This document shows, one piece after another, positions 48,703 through 62,900 of a DNA stretch of 64,000 nucleotides (within the stretch, counting starts at the first letter, position 1; every line of letters begins with the position of its first letter). Origin of the DNA: Ifrita kowaldi. Lineage: Eukaryota > Chordata > Aves > Passeriformes > Cinclosomatidae. The notes beneath the pieces were generated by a model. It saw nothing but the letters and a program-made list of their open reading frames with translations, did no database searches and was not told the DNA's origin. Location: the NCBI GenBank assembly GCA_013398055.1, contig VZRS01004391.1:124001-188000 (forward strand), in the 5' to 3' direction. Both the position numbers and the translations under genes were made by a program.

Positions 48703-51700
48703 TGAGATCAGTCAGTTCCCCTGTCCTTGTGCTTTGTCCTTGGGGCATGTTGCACCGATGCGACTCATTTCTTTGGGCTTCAGAACTAGTTCCTGCTAGT
48801 AACATGTGGATGCAGGAAAAAAAGAGACAGTTGGAGTAGCTGTGTTTATTTATTTATGTGTGTTAGTATATCTTGGGACCAATATCCATGCATCCTGGAT
48901 GCTTCAATCCTGTCTTGACCAAGCAGTAAATCTCACTTTGAGAATGACCATTTGGGAATGTTCTTTTGAACCCTTTAGGCTGGTTTTCACTTTTTTGACT
49001 TGATGTCCTTGCTTTTTAGAAGGAAAATACTCTGTGTGGCTGAGACATAGCCTATGCAATGCTGACTCAAGGTCACGAAAGTAAACAGTTTTTCATCCTG
49101 CCCTCACCATTACCCAGTGTTTAAAACCTGGAAGGTTGAAAGAGAGCCAGGAACGTAATCAACATCCTTGTCTCCTTCAGCAGCAGTAGCTGAAAAAGCC
49201 AGCTGGACTTGCCTACCTGTCAGAAATCATGCCTTGCTAGAATATAGTACTACCATACACAATGGCCCCAGCAGTGGTAAGGGACAATGTTTAGAGCTGT
49301 TAAATTAAGCACCTGATTTTTTATATCGTGCTTCCTCAGAGGCTATGTGAGAATACTCACCCCTCTGTGATAGAAAGGGAAGGTGGCATCATGGTTTGTG
49401 CAAAACTAAACAGTGCATCTGTGGCACAGGCAGGTTTTCAGTGCAGATTTTCCTGGGTTTGAAGGGAACTGTGACAGTTTCTCCATTCCTTCTGCAATAA
49501 ACGTTAATGTTTATTATTGACCTACATGTAATTCAGGGTAGCTTTGTATCACTGTTGCATACTCCTTGTATAGCTATGGCCAAGTTACTTGTTCTCTAGA
49601 AGTCTCATTCTGACATCTTCAAATAATGAAGAGGAAGTGGTTCTGTGTTGTGGTGAAAAAAAGTCTTTGAACACGTGTGTGTGCCAAGCCTTTGCACGTA
49701 GCCTGCTCTCCTCCTGACAGTGCTGCTGTGATGTGGGTGAGACTGCCCTGCTCTCTGTAGCAGAAATGTACTGGGTTTGTGTTGGCTGTGCTGGTGAAGA
49801 TTGGCAGAGACAGACTGCCTGCTTTCAGCGAGCATCTTTGGTTTATTTATATCCCTGCTCTGAAGTCAGAGATGAGAAAGAAAGTGTTTTGTGCTTGCGC
49901 TGGGGCAGTACCAGTGCTGTTGTGTGATGTACTTGTTTCTTTTGATACAGAAGAAGGTTCTGTGTTTGTTTCAGAGGAAGATGTCCAAACATTTCACGCT
50001 CACCCACAGGTGCACGTGGAAAAATAGCTGCAGCTGGATACTCCCGTTCACAAGAAACTGGTGATCAGCTCTGATTCTGCATTTATTTCTTCCTTTCATC
50101 TGCTTAGCAAAGCACCTAAGGCCTAGATAGCATCAGCTGTGCATCGCTCAAGTTCCTGCTTCCAATCACATCTTCCTTTCAATCTCACATGGTAATCCCC
50201 AGCCATCTCCATGCTTGGCAGAAAGCCAAGTGCTTAAGGCCCGGATACCCTCCTCAGCTACCGAGAAGGGCTTTCCCCAGAGAGATCAAAGGGAAGCCCT
50301 GGGAGCCTGGTCCTGTCATTGTGCTCCCAGCTCCTTTTTGTTGTCAGAAAGAGTGCCCCTGCTTTGACTGGGTTTTCCTGCTCTTGGAAAACCTGAAGCT
50401 GTCACATCAAACAGCTCTTCAGAGCTTTCTGTCCTCTAATCATAGACCAGCCAAAACACAGTCAACCCTTACTCTTCCAAGTTAAGACTTCTTTCTCAGG
50501 GTCTGTGGTGTTCCACAGTAATATCTATTTAGTTGTTGTTCTAGATCCTCCTTGTTCTATTTTTTTCTTTCCCTTCCCATCATCTTTAACCTTTGCCTGT
50601 GGCAGCTGTGCAATCAAACCAGAATCCAGACAAAGCTGCCTCTTTGATCCCTGCCTGCATTTAATAATAGGGCTGTGGTTGTTACTGAGGAAATAACATT
50701 ACAAGGTGCTTTGGCTCTTCTTTCATTCAAAAGTTTCATTAGTGATTTGGGCAATATATAGTCATTTTAAGCTCTTAACTGCTTTCTGAAGTTCATCCTG
50801 TCAGGAGCTACTACAATTGCAGAATGGTCTCATCAGTCTGAGAAACTGTCTCAAAAAGCTATGTAGTTTTAAAAACAGTTTAGATATAAAATTAAATTTT
50901 TAATGGTTTAGATGATACCTATTTAAAAATCTGATAGTAATGAAGTTTCAGAAACCCAGCGCTCGGAAGGTTTGTCCTGAGTGGACAGCAAAACCTACCC
51001 CAGAAGTTACATGAGCTGTGAAGATAAGTAGTAAAGTTGGTTTGGAGTTTTGCCATTACGGTTTTATCTCCATAGTATTGTGTCATACTCTGTGTGGCTT
51101 GGAACAGTAGATTCACACTTTTTTTTTTAAACACTTGAATCTCGGTTAGAACTTCAAGTGTTATAGAAAGGGTGTAAAAATTGAGGTTTGGAAATTACTC
51201 TTGGTGAGCAAAGCCAAGGTGTTCAGTCAATAAACGAGTTCCTAAACCACTGAATTTGAATGGGTTTGTCTGAAATTGTGGCTGACTTATCTGCATCTCC
51301 CTTGTATAATTAAGAGTTCAAAAAATTTGAAATGCTGAGACTAGAATTCAGCAGCTTATCTTGAAAAAGGAAAAGGCTTGGCAGTGATTTTCCCACTGTA
51401 GGAATGGGTGGGAAATTTTTAGTGTTGAAATACAAGTTTATACAAGTTTAGCAAGTTTAAATCATGGTGTTTTCCAGATTGATAGCAACAGGAGACATTC
51501 AGCCCAGCCACTGAATCTAGTCCTTTAGCCCAAAACTCACTCTTACTCGTGTGACTTATTGAAAACAATGGCCCAGCGATTTACAATAGGGCTTAAGTAC
51601 AGCAGTGCTGCTTGGAAAATCAGTTCACCCCTTGTGAGCCATGCTGGGACATCGGAAACCATTGGTTGCTTTCAACCCAACCTGTATTGCTGTTTTGAAT

Positions 51701-54700
51701 TGAGGTTTGTTTCTCAGTCCTGTTTCAGCATTTAGCCCTCACATTCTTGGTTTAGCATGAGGAGGGACAGTGATACAGAGGCAGGAGAGAGAGTGGGAAA
51801 TGAGGCTTTTTCAGTGGTCTTCTTGGGAAAGCCTTTAAGTATTCATGAAACTGTGGCAAAGACTCCTCTGTGCTTTGGGAATTTCTCCAGTCCAAGGCAG
51901 ATTTTCTTTCCAACCCCTGAGGAGGATCATTCCATTCTGAAAGTGAGGGTGGCGGGGATGCTGTATCCATCTGTGCTGGAGAACGTACTTCAAAGGAAGG
52001 TCCTATTGTTTCTTGCAGGAGATGAATTAAAGCAGAACTTTGGCTCTGGAAACTGCTACCATCAGGTCTCTCGCCTGGAAGTGATTAGGTGGCAGTACTT
52101 TTGAATGTTTTGTATATTTAAGCTGTCTACAGAAGATGGATTCCATGTCTCCTATGAAGTACCTGAAGGGTTTTAGGATGGTACCCTTCTTAAAAGCCAG
52201 GTCCCTTTGATATGCAGCCCCCCCCAAGGTCAAGTCAGAGGTGCACTGAAGGTAGGAACAGCCCGGCCTATTCTTTCCTGCCCCATCCTGTTTCCTAGCG
52301 CTGCTGGAATCGATCCCTGTTGATTCTGGCACCGTTGTGTGAAAGCCACCAGGGCACAAAGGCTCCTTTTGTTGGGAGCTGCAGCCTGGGGCATGGACGT
52401 GCTTCTCAGCACTTGCCTCTTGCTGGGGCATCACGCAGTGATTCCAGTGCGATTTCAGAGCCTCCTGGGATGCGTGTGTGTCTGGTGTGTCTCGGCTCGC
52501 AGTTGCCACACTGACCAGAGAGTGTTTCCTATTGTCTTATTCTGGGAGAGGGAGGAGAGAAGAGGCATGAGTGAGGTCGAGGTTTGCACAAGAGGAAGCT
52601 AAATGTTGGGTGAATGTGACCCTTTGTGGCCAGGTACAGGTAACAAACAGTGAATCGACAGGGACAGACAATGTTGTTCCCTGTTCTCTTCTACCTTCAC
52701 TCTTAAAGATACTTCATGCAGCTAATTTCAGTTCTGTGTTTGTTTTGGGGTTTTGTTTTTCCTAAACCCTGTATTTGTTCAGTAATAATGTTCAGTAATT
52801 TAACACCTTTGAAACACTGCAGGCTGCACATCACTGAAACTAATGTGTGGTGGTTGGCGGGGAGAGGTGTTGGAGGAGCAGGTTGGGAATGGGGAATGAG
52901 CCAGGGAACACCCACCTGGTGAAAGAAGTTCTCCTCCCTTCTCAGGTTTCTGTTCCCCTCCATGGGAGCACTCCAGTTCCTGTCCTTGCTTGGCTGTGGT
53001 CACACAGAGCTGTTTAAAGGCGTGGGAAGTGAAACCTGTGGCAGGATAGGATCCAACAGGGAGGTTTTATTCTGTGCCCATGACTGATGAGGAAGAGAGT
53101 GAGCAGAGCACCTCTCCTGCCAGTGAGAACTCAAAAGCTCATGTTTAATCTTTGAAACAGTGTGTCCCATGCCCAGCAGATATCTGCAGCATTGTCCAAC
53201 CTGGTGGGGAATGGAGCAGCTGCTGCCAGCAGCCTCAGTGCCTACCTCGTTCTTGCAGGTGATAGCAGAAGTATTTGGGTGATGGCCCTTGCCTCATGGG
53301 AATGAAGGCCCAGAGATGTGTGCACATGCCATTTTTGTTTTCCTGAGATACCAGTGTGGATAGCAGCAGCCGTGGAACACTTGCTGGTTGCTGTCATGAC
53401 TCATTTTTATTAAAACCACGCTGAGCCAAAATTAGTGTGTAGGAGCTGCCCAGGAGGCTGGTGTGACTGTGCTGGAAGGACACCCGTGTGAGCCAGCACG
53501 CGGCACACGCTGCTGTCTGCAGCGCCGAGGACTGAGGTGTGTCCTCGCCTGCTCCCAGCAGTGACCCCAGCCATGACACTGGTGCTGCTGAATGTGGCTG
53601 GGCTAGGAGCCTTACTGGATACATAACTTTGGACAGCTGTACTGGCAGGCCTGGCATGGCTCTGTGTTTAAAGACCAAGAAAGATATGTTACTTAGTTCC
53701 CCTTACTTCTGCCTGGGAATTACAGAAAGCAGAGAAGCCTTTATAAGGTTTTTAGCAAGAAATCTCATCACTATGGTTCTTTGGTTTTGTACCCCACTCA
53801 CTCCAGGTTTAAGTCTTTATTCATAAGTTGAGTAGATCGCGTTAGTCTTAATGAGGTGCTTGTTCTTCTGTCAGACACACCAGGTAATGGCTCCTGTTGG
53901 AGAGGTTAGACCTGGCAGACTGTGAGTTGTGTCTAAGGGGAAGGAGGTTTTTTTCTATTCCCATAGCTGAGCTGTATGTGAAAGTGTCAGTGGTATTGAA
54001 GGAGGTTCCCTTAAAACCATGAAGAGGAATGTTCCTCATGAAAAAAAGTCTCATCCATGTTCTAGATGAACTAGAGCAGGGCTTCAAACCTTTTCTTATA
54101 TCATGGGGCCTTAATTTTCTTTTCCAGGGATTTGGCCTTCTCTGTAAATGCCAGGTATACAGCTTGCTTTCCATAGTTGTTCTTCATTGGCCTTGAAGTC
54201 TGCAGACCACATGCTGAAAATCACGCAACATTCTTTTGTGTTTATTGCCAGATCTGTAATTTCAACCCAGTATCTTCTGGCCTTGCTGTCTGTTTAACTC
54301 CCTGTGCTGTTTACAGTTAGGAAAAAAAAGTTGAACCACCATCCCACCCACAATCTAGCATGGCTGTTGCAGAGTGAGCTCAAACATTTATTTTTTTCCT
54401 AACATGGTCTCCTGCATCTGGAATCCTGTGCTGATGTAACAGATTTGTTTGTGGCGATGGTCTAAAACCTCAGTGGGGTTTTCTCCCCATTCTGAAGAAG
54501 TTGGATGAATGACAGTGTACCTTTCATGTGTCCTTTGTATTCTTGGGGTACTTTTAAAGTAAAACCTGGTGACCCATGACCCCCATCCATGCTGTATTAA
54601 ACCACTAGGTGTATGTTGGTGCGAGCTGGACATTCCCATCCAAACATGGGCAAAGCAAAATTGCCTACTCAGATCTGGCTGCCAGAGTGGTGAGATGGCT

Positions 54701-56853
54701 TTGCACTGAGCACCTCCCTCGCTGATCCCCTTGCCTCTGCTGAGAAGGATGATTTTTGGTAATTTGTGGTGGAGGTTGTTTGGCTGATGCCTGTGTTTGC
54801 CTGGCTGTCACTGTCCATCTCACCTCCTGACTGACAATTGCTTTCATGGGTAATCAGAGAAGTAGTAACTTCTACAGCAACTCCCACGTGTCATCTGTGG
54901 CTGCTTTCTGATGCTTCCTACAGTGCCAGATCATCTGTTGTGGTTTTTCTGCCTTATTTCATGTATTGAACCCCTGCCCTTCCTGTTCCCCTTGAGTAGA
55001 GATCTGGAATCTCCTCTGCAGGTTTCATTCTCTGTGAATTTTGTTTTCTGAGTAGGTGAACAAAACCTTCAATCACTCTAGTCCCTGAAATCTTAGTTCC
55101 CTTCTTTTACTGGTTCTGCCTCTTCCCTGACTTCAGCAGCAGCAAGAACAGAAGCAGGCTGGGGAACCACCAGGATAAGGGGGTCTATGTCAAAACAAAA
55201 GTTAATCTTAAGTCACCTATGGAAAAAATCCACTGCAAGGAACTGGGCAAATGGAGGAGGCCTCCGTTGTATTTCATGTGTGGGATGAAGAAGGGCAAAA
55301 TCGCTTGCCCGTAATTATTTGGAATAAAAGTGCTTTAGATGTTGACTTTGTAGTAAAGATTCAAACATGGCTCTGTTCCAGAGACAAGCTTTTCAAAAAG
55401 CTGTTTGGGAGACTGATCATTACACAAAGTTGTACATGACTGTCTGGAGACAGTTAATGTTTAAATGAGGCAAGTTTTAGAATAGATAACTTGCCCTGTT
55501 TGTTGTAACAAAGCATTTAAATGTATCCTGTGGGACAGAAGTACAAAAGCTTGCTCGGTCCCTTTTTGTTACTTGGCTTTCGCAGTAAATTTTGTGCGGC
55601 AGAGTGAGATGAATGGAGTGCTGGCACTGAAGTGCTCCTACACTGGTGAATCTACCTGAAGGTCACAGTTTGGTGCTTTTGTCGCTGTGGTGGTGACCTG
55701 TACTGACAGTAAGACTCAGAACACGGCCTGACTGGTTACTGGACGTAGTTGTAATGTATGAGTTAGAATAAAGTGTGAGTTAGAAAGTATACTGTGCTGA
55801 GTTTGCTCTTGTTCCGGTGTGTGCAGTCAGGTCTTTGTGTCTTACAGTGCCATTGAGTCTTGCAGCAGCCCTGCACAGCCAGCACTGAACAGCAAAGGAG
55901 TCTGGCCACCTTCCTCTGAGGGCAGACTTGCTGCAAGGCTGGGACATACGTGCCCATATTGCTGCACAGTGAGTCCAGGACTAGAGATGTGTTTGGAGGT
56001 TCTTTGGTCCAATCTTAAGTGGATTGTGCACTTGAATCCTTCCTGGTCATCCAGTGTAGTGCCAGGGTGTCTATGGCTTGTCAGTTTAACATGTTGAATA
56101 TGAAATGTAATGTAAGAGGCTGTGAATGCTCTTAGATACCAGCATGGGCTTCTCTGTTCTGTGTGTGTGACTTGAAGTGTGTAAGGTGGGGTTTCAAGGC
56201 ACTGGCTCTTGGTACTGAAAAGGGAATCTAGAAAAAGTTTGTGAAATACAGAAATCTTGGCATAGAAGATTTAGTGACTTTAGACATAAAGATGTCCTGC
56301 TGGTGTTCTTGCAGCCCATGTGGAATGATAGAGGGGACTTCACAATGCTGTGCAGTTGCAGTTATGGTGGCATAACCAAAGGTGGGCAGCAGTGAATGTG
56401 CATAAGATCTAAAGGGAGTGATGTGGTTAAAGAGGCTTGCTGTGATCCAGAGACAGCTTGAGTTGTATCTGGGCTTGCTACCTCCTGGTAATCCTTTACA
56501 AATAGACTCTTGGGCAAGAGGAGATAAAAGCAACTAGATGCAGTTCCAGCCCTCCTTTTGTGGGTGCTGCTAGCAATGGAATAAGTGTACTTTAACCACA
56601 GAAGATCAGCAAGGCCTTCGGGCTCCATACAGACATTATGATTTTATTGTTAGCCTGTATAACAAGATTAGCACCAAATGACTCGCAGAACAAGTCAGGT
56701 GGTCTTTAATCTTCTGTATCTGGGTTGGTATGAAGACATTTTCATTATCATGACAAGTATTGTGGCTGGAAACTTTGACAAAATGAGGTCTTCAGTGACA
56801 ACTGTTTTCTGTAGGAACTCTCAACTTTAATAAGAACAAAACATTGAAAGAGT

Positions 56854-56950
56854 GGTGGTTTTTTTTTTTTTTGTTCTTTCTATTTGTTTGGGGTTTTTTT
56901 GTTTGTTGTGGGTTTTGGTGGTTTGTGGTTTTTTGTTTTTTTTTTTTTAC
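56854..56950. repeat. T/G-rich low-complexity tract
   Basis: Nearly 100 bp of T runs broken by GG and GTTTG. Its reverse complement is the A/C-rich sequence often seen in bird introns. It ends in an excellent polypyrimidine-plus-acag sequence at 56951-56952. Confidence 0.75.
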
Positions 56951-59900
56951 AGAAAGATGAAAATTCCCACAGGGAACACATGAAGTTGTTAAAGTTTTTG
57001 GTAGGAGAGAAAGCTCTGTGGTGATTTCAGAGGTAGTGCTGAACTTCCTGACTGAGGAGGCAGTGGATATCACAGCTGAAGCTACAAGTTATATGAGATT
57101 TCCTTCTGGAGTGCAGGTTCCTTTCTGATTCCTGGGATGCTTTCACTTGTGTACTTACAAATTGCAAGCTCCAAGTGATTCCTCCAGCATGAAGATGCAA
57201 TGTTCATAGTATTAATAAGTAGGTGAATCTTCATAATAAATGAAGCCTATGCTAAATAAAGTTTGTGCGTTAATGACCCATATATTCCCCTGTCTATTAA
57301 CTGCTCCTGTGATCATGGCTGACCTTTATGCTGCAAGACCACAGGGCACAGCAGAGTTTGCCCCCATGCAGGAGTGAGACTAGAATATCTTTATTTTGTC
57401 TCCATTTCAAGCTTCCTGTAAACAACACAATTGACAAAGTCAAAGCAATAAATCAGAACCACTCTGAAAATATCAGTTTATTTGTCATGTTGAAACTCTT
57501 CTGGAGTTTTCCTTACGTTGAAGTGAAGCTAATCCCATTTTTTTTAAAATGAGAAACATTAACCTATGTAAATATCAGGTGGCTTTTGCTTATCAAATGC
57601 TGAAATGGTGATGGGATGGGGAGGGTAGTTGTATTTTAAAAGTGGGGATCCTGGGTTGATAATGAAAATGCAATTGGAGTTAATAATTTCTGGCAAGGTA
57701 ACTTGTCCTCCTTGTAAATTTACATCTCTCCCCTTTTGCTTATTATCTGGGCACGGTAAGTTTATGGTTCTTCATCGTAATTGTTTGCAAAGGACTTTGA
57801 TTTGCACAGCTTTTGTAGGAGGGAACAGAGAAGCCCAGACTCTGACCCCTGAATTTCCAAGAGGCCCCTTAAACCCTTTTTGAAAGTGTGCTGAGGGTGA
57901 AGTCAGCTGCACAGGAAGGATGAGAACTGTATGTTTGATTCTCCTTGCAGGAGCTGGGACCATTTAGAATTGTGGCACTGCTTCTGTGTACCAGAGGTAT
58001 AATAAAAGCATGTGAATATGGGGAACAGAAGAACACAAGCATGAGGGAGGCCAGGACAGAGTAGCTCAGATATCACTGAGCATGTGGGTGTCTTAGCAAC
58101 CGTTATGATTCTGATATTTGTGTAATTTTAATGATGGCAGAGGACTGAAGGAATGATCATGATGTCTGTAGATATACAAGTGCTTTTTAGTGGATAAACA
58201 GATAAGTAATGTGATGGGCAAGGAGTGCTCAGGCACTGGTGGCTGTAGGTCCAGTGATATACATGCCTAGGGACCGAGGTGAGGGACGTAACTCCCCTCC
58301 TTTAGGTACTGCCCAGCTTTGTTCCATGCAGTAAGCCACAAGTCATATCTTCCTTCTGGTTACTCTGCTTTTTCTATAGGTGCTGTCTCTGCTCTGCTTT
58401 AAAAGGTCTGTATTGGAAATTTATAGTATGTAACAAGACATCCCCTTCTTTACACCCTTTCATATCTGAGATGCAAAACAGATTGAGTGGGCCTGGTTTT
58501 GTCTACAAGCACTGCCACAAAGCTGGAATCCTTCAAATAAAAGCGATGGGGTTTGCTGCCAGGTTACTGAGTATCCACCAGTTTCCCAGGGAATCTTACA
58601 TTCTCAGTGGGCCCTCTTTCAGAGATGAGAGATCCCAAGTGCCAGGCTGCCTCCCTCTCACTCTGTAATGGGATGTGACTGGGATGGTGCAAAGCAAATG
58701 CTGGTTCTTTGTGGCACACACCTGAGGGATGATGCAGGTGAACTGAGCCTGTGCTCGGCTCAGTCTACTCATGTGTGCTGCTCTGTAAACCAGGGGCAGC
58801 TGCATTGATTCATATATGAAATGTTCTTGTTTCCTATGAATCCAGTTGAAATTTCAGGCCGTTCCAAGTGAGGCTGTAACATCGAGTGGTGGCATGTGGA
58901 GCTGGGCCTTGGGAGAGCTGCAGGTTGTTGACAGTTCCCCTGGTTATTAATGGCCACAGCAAGGGCTCGCAGATTCTGAGAATAGACCCTGCGTTTGCTT
59001 TGGGGGAGACAGCTGGCAATGGTGTTTGATACAGCAATATGTCTCTGCCTGGCTTTTGATTGACAGTAACACAAACTGTTCTCCTCCCAGCCATGGCTTA
59101 AACCTGGTGACATTTACAGCAGAGTTAACTTCTCCCGTCTAAGTTTAGATGGTGATTTTGTGTTTGTCTGCATGTGCGTGCTTAATAAGATACAAAAACA
59201 GGAGAGGCCCTCTGCAAATGAAAATGTAACAGGAATTTCAAACCATGGCTGAATGTGAAAGAGGGAGGTGTTAAACCTTCGTGGATTTTCATGGACTAGT
59301 TGCTGTAGATTCTCATTTAAGATACCAGAGTGTTGAAGGGTTATTACCTATTTTGGCACTTTGGGTTTGCTCTCATTAAATGTGTGGCAAATATTCATAA
59401 CTATGGGGCTGTCAGTATGACTGGGCGGTTTTGGGTTTTCTGGGCAAGCTGAATTTAGAATTGGCTGGTGGCCTTACCCCCCACCTGTGCACAGCTAATG
59501 ACATGTTTTGTGGGTGGATGTCCGTAAACCATCTGGAAATAGCATGTGGTCTTAGCTGACTGCTGAGATTTCATTTCTTGCCTTGCATCCCTGTTACTCT
59601 TTCAGAAGAGTCTCCTGTTAATGAACCTTGTTGCAAGAGAAAAATCCTCCTGCCTCCCACAGCAGGCTAGACCAAGAGAACAGAGCTGGCAATGTGCTTC
59701 TTAGCCTTGCCTTGAAGGATGAGGACTATCAGGGAAAGCCTGTTCCATTTAATCTTCAAGCAAATGGTGCTGAAGCACAGTGAGAGAGAGAGAGGAGCAG
59801 ATCCTTGTCCAGTGATGGCTGAGTCAGAAATATGCTGAGCTTATGCATAATTTGACACCATTAAATGGTGCTTGAGTGAGAGCACTTTTTGGTCACTATT

Positions 59901-62900
59901 GCTTAGAAGGCTATTTCAGATTAATTACCCAAAGAGGAATGGTTTTGTCTCCCATTACAGACCTTTGGTAAGCTTTCATTCTTTCAGGAATATGACTTTC
60001 TTCTGATGCTGTCTTTTTCAAGGCCTGGTCTGGCAGCAGATTTTTAACCCAAATAGAAATATCTGCCTCTTTGACTAGGCCCTGATGCTCCATATCCTCC
60101 ACTAGGTGCATGAGGGATTTGCACCAATGTTCCTCTGATACTATGATGAAAAATGTACTATGAAAGCTGGTGGAACTCCTCAACCCTTTGTGAACATCAT
60201 GAACTACTTACTTGCCTCATGTTTCTGGAGAGGTGACATGTCACTTTAGACAGTGCTAACGGAGTTACTTGGGCAGAAAGGTGTGGTTTCAAGTGGTGCC
60301 CAGAGAAGCCATATGCATAAACCAGATGAACTGAGAATAACACTGGCATTTAGAAGAGTGGTTTCATCCTTTCTTTATAAGACAGGAAAGCTCCTGGGTT
60401 TGGTTCCTTTTTTGTCTGAAATGAAGGTGCAAATGTACAATCAGGGTAGAGGTACTGGGTTGCATCAATGCCCTCAGAACTGCTCTGTCATGTCAGCAGT
60501 CCCCATGTCTTTGTATCCACCGTACCTCGCTTCTGTGTTCCTTGTCAGAAACAATTGGATGCTTATGACAGGTGGGAAAAATTTGCTGGAAAGGGTTATC
60601 ATTCCTTTTCCCCTCTGCTTCCACTTCTTTCAGTCCTTGCTCTTCAAGTTCACAAAACTACACTTATGTAAGCAGTGCTAGCAGTTTTATCTGCTGTCAC
60701 TTGATATTTGTGGAGTGAGCTGAATCTTTTTTCTGTGGGAGACTTGAGGATTTTCAGTTAAGTGTGCTTTGCAACCTTTCTGCCTGTTGCTAAGCCGGAC
60801 ACATGGTCCAGTTTCATTCTCGTTGGTGTGATAGTGCATTAGTACTGCAGCACTTCTGAAGAGTAAAACTCTGGGCTCGGAATCCCACTGTAATCAAACA
60901 AATCTGGAACAAGAAAGGCCTTTTGCCTTGAGGTCAGATGTGATGAACGATGATACAAAGCAGATCAGGCTTCTGCAGTTGCACTGATGCTGTAGTCAGC
61001 AATCCTGGTTACCTGGATTTGGGATTTTCTAGGGCGTGGAATACCAGGGTGAGAGAGAAGAGTTGGTCCATTAACACTCTTGTGAATGAAAGGTACTGAG
61101 TTCTGCTGATTGATGAATCTGATTATTTCAGTAACTGTGTTACTGAAGTTAGTTCAGATAGAACTGAAGTCCCTAGGCATTCTATGTGACATGTGGTAAA
61201 GATACGAGTGGTAGATTGGTACTGCCTTTCTTGGAGGAAAATAGAATAGGAAATACTTTCTCTTTCCATACTTCTTCAAATGAAGAGGTGTTTTGAGCCA
61301 TTTCTAGCTGCCTAGTGCTCTCTGTGAAATACTTTGTGGCAGCTTTAAGTTACCGTTCCTGTGTTGTTTCATGGACCTGTTTTAATGTTGATGAATGTAT
61401 GGTGCACAGCAGGAATAAAACCAATCTGAAGATCTTTTAACAGACCCCCTTCCATCTGATTTATAGTGACCAAATTTCCTCAGTGTGCTTTTTTTCTTCT
61501 CCTTAGAGAGTGACAGCTCATGTCCACTTGTTCGTAATATATTCAGCATCTGTCGACACCCTTCCAGCACAAAGCTGAGCAGAGCCATCTTGTCCAAGGC
61601 TGGTAACTGAGCTCTGAGACTGCCGTCAAAAATAAAAGCTGCTGAGCTTGAACCAGATCTGGATATCTGAGAACTGGAAACTGTGAAGGACAGAAGCGAC
61701 TGAGTTGATAACTAGGAGCACTGCATGCTTTGCCATGTACCATGTTTGAGGATTTAGCAAACAATGCTGCTGCTTCAGCATGTGAAGGAGCCCTCACTCT
61801 TTAAAGTAAATCAAAACAAAAAAAAAGCGAAAGCACCCTGAGATGCCTCTCCCACTCCGGCTTTGTCTGCCAAACTCACAGGATACAGATACTCAGCAGT
61901 CCCTGCTGTCTGGTGCAGGTGGGGCAGAACCTCAGCACAGCACCCTTGGTGCCCTGTGCTGATGTCAGCTGAGCTGCGCTCTCTCGGCTGCCCTTGGCAG
62001 CTTCTCCCACATAAGAAAAAGACCCTTGAGAAGTCTGCACAGGTCTGTGTTGAGGACATAGTTGTGATCCTTTGGGAGGAGGGGGCAGCTGAACTCCTCA
62101 TGTCATTGCCTGCTGTGGGAACATACGTGACTGGTAACATGGGGACAGCATCCCCTTTCACAGTGCTGGTAAATCCGTGCCTGATGTAGGCGGCGAAATG
62201 TGGAAGGGCCCTGTTCTCCCCAAATGGTGCAATCAAGAAATGTCATTTGTATTGTACCTGATACAGGTGTGGTGAATGTCCTTGTGTCCCTCAGCTTGGT
62301 TTGTGCTTTTGGGAGAAAACAGTGAAGCATTCTGGATTGACCTTTGCAGAGATGAAAGCATTTGCTGCCAGGCCGACCAGGTGGTCTTGGCTTAGTCTGT
62401 TCATGGTATCTTCCCTCCAAAGATCTCCAAGTTCAGGGTCCGTCTTGCTGGTATCTAATAGAGCAAATCTACTTGATGCAAATATGTTCACAGTGGTGGT
62501 TGTTGGAAGGAGAGAGCTTGTGCTTGGCAACCTGTTCTTAGGTGGAAGAAAATCTAGGGACTGGTCATATGACTTAAAAAACTTGCTGATTTGTTCAGAA
62601 AATGTCTGTTCTCTGTTGACTACTGAGAGGGTGTTACTGTAGGGTCTTGAATAAAAGAAGGCTTCTACATTGCCAGTTTTAAAAATCCTTGCAAGCATGT
62701 TTTGAGCTTTTCCTAGGACAGCTAATAAAAAATACTGGACATACTGCTGTTAAGGGAGCAATTCTATTCATGATTTTTTCTTTTCCTTTTTTAAAAAATT
62801 GCTTTGAGTAACATTTTAGGTGGAACAATGAGCTTGGGGTGTAGCTTTTAAGTATTTCCCAGTGATATTGGGACGCTCTTGAGTTTGGGGTTTTGGAGGT

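Noticed and set aside
59911..60183. 90-codon minus-strand open frame with protein-like composition
   Set aside because: Single short frame, with no neighbouring coding remnants and no recognised family.
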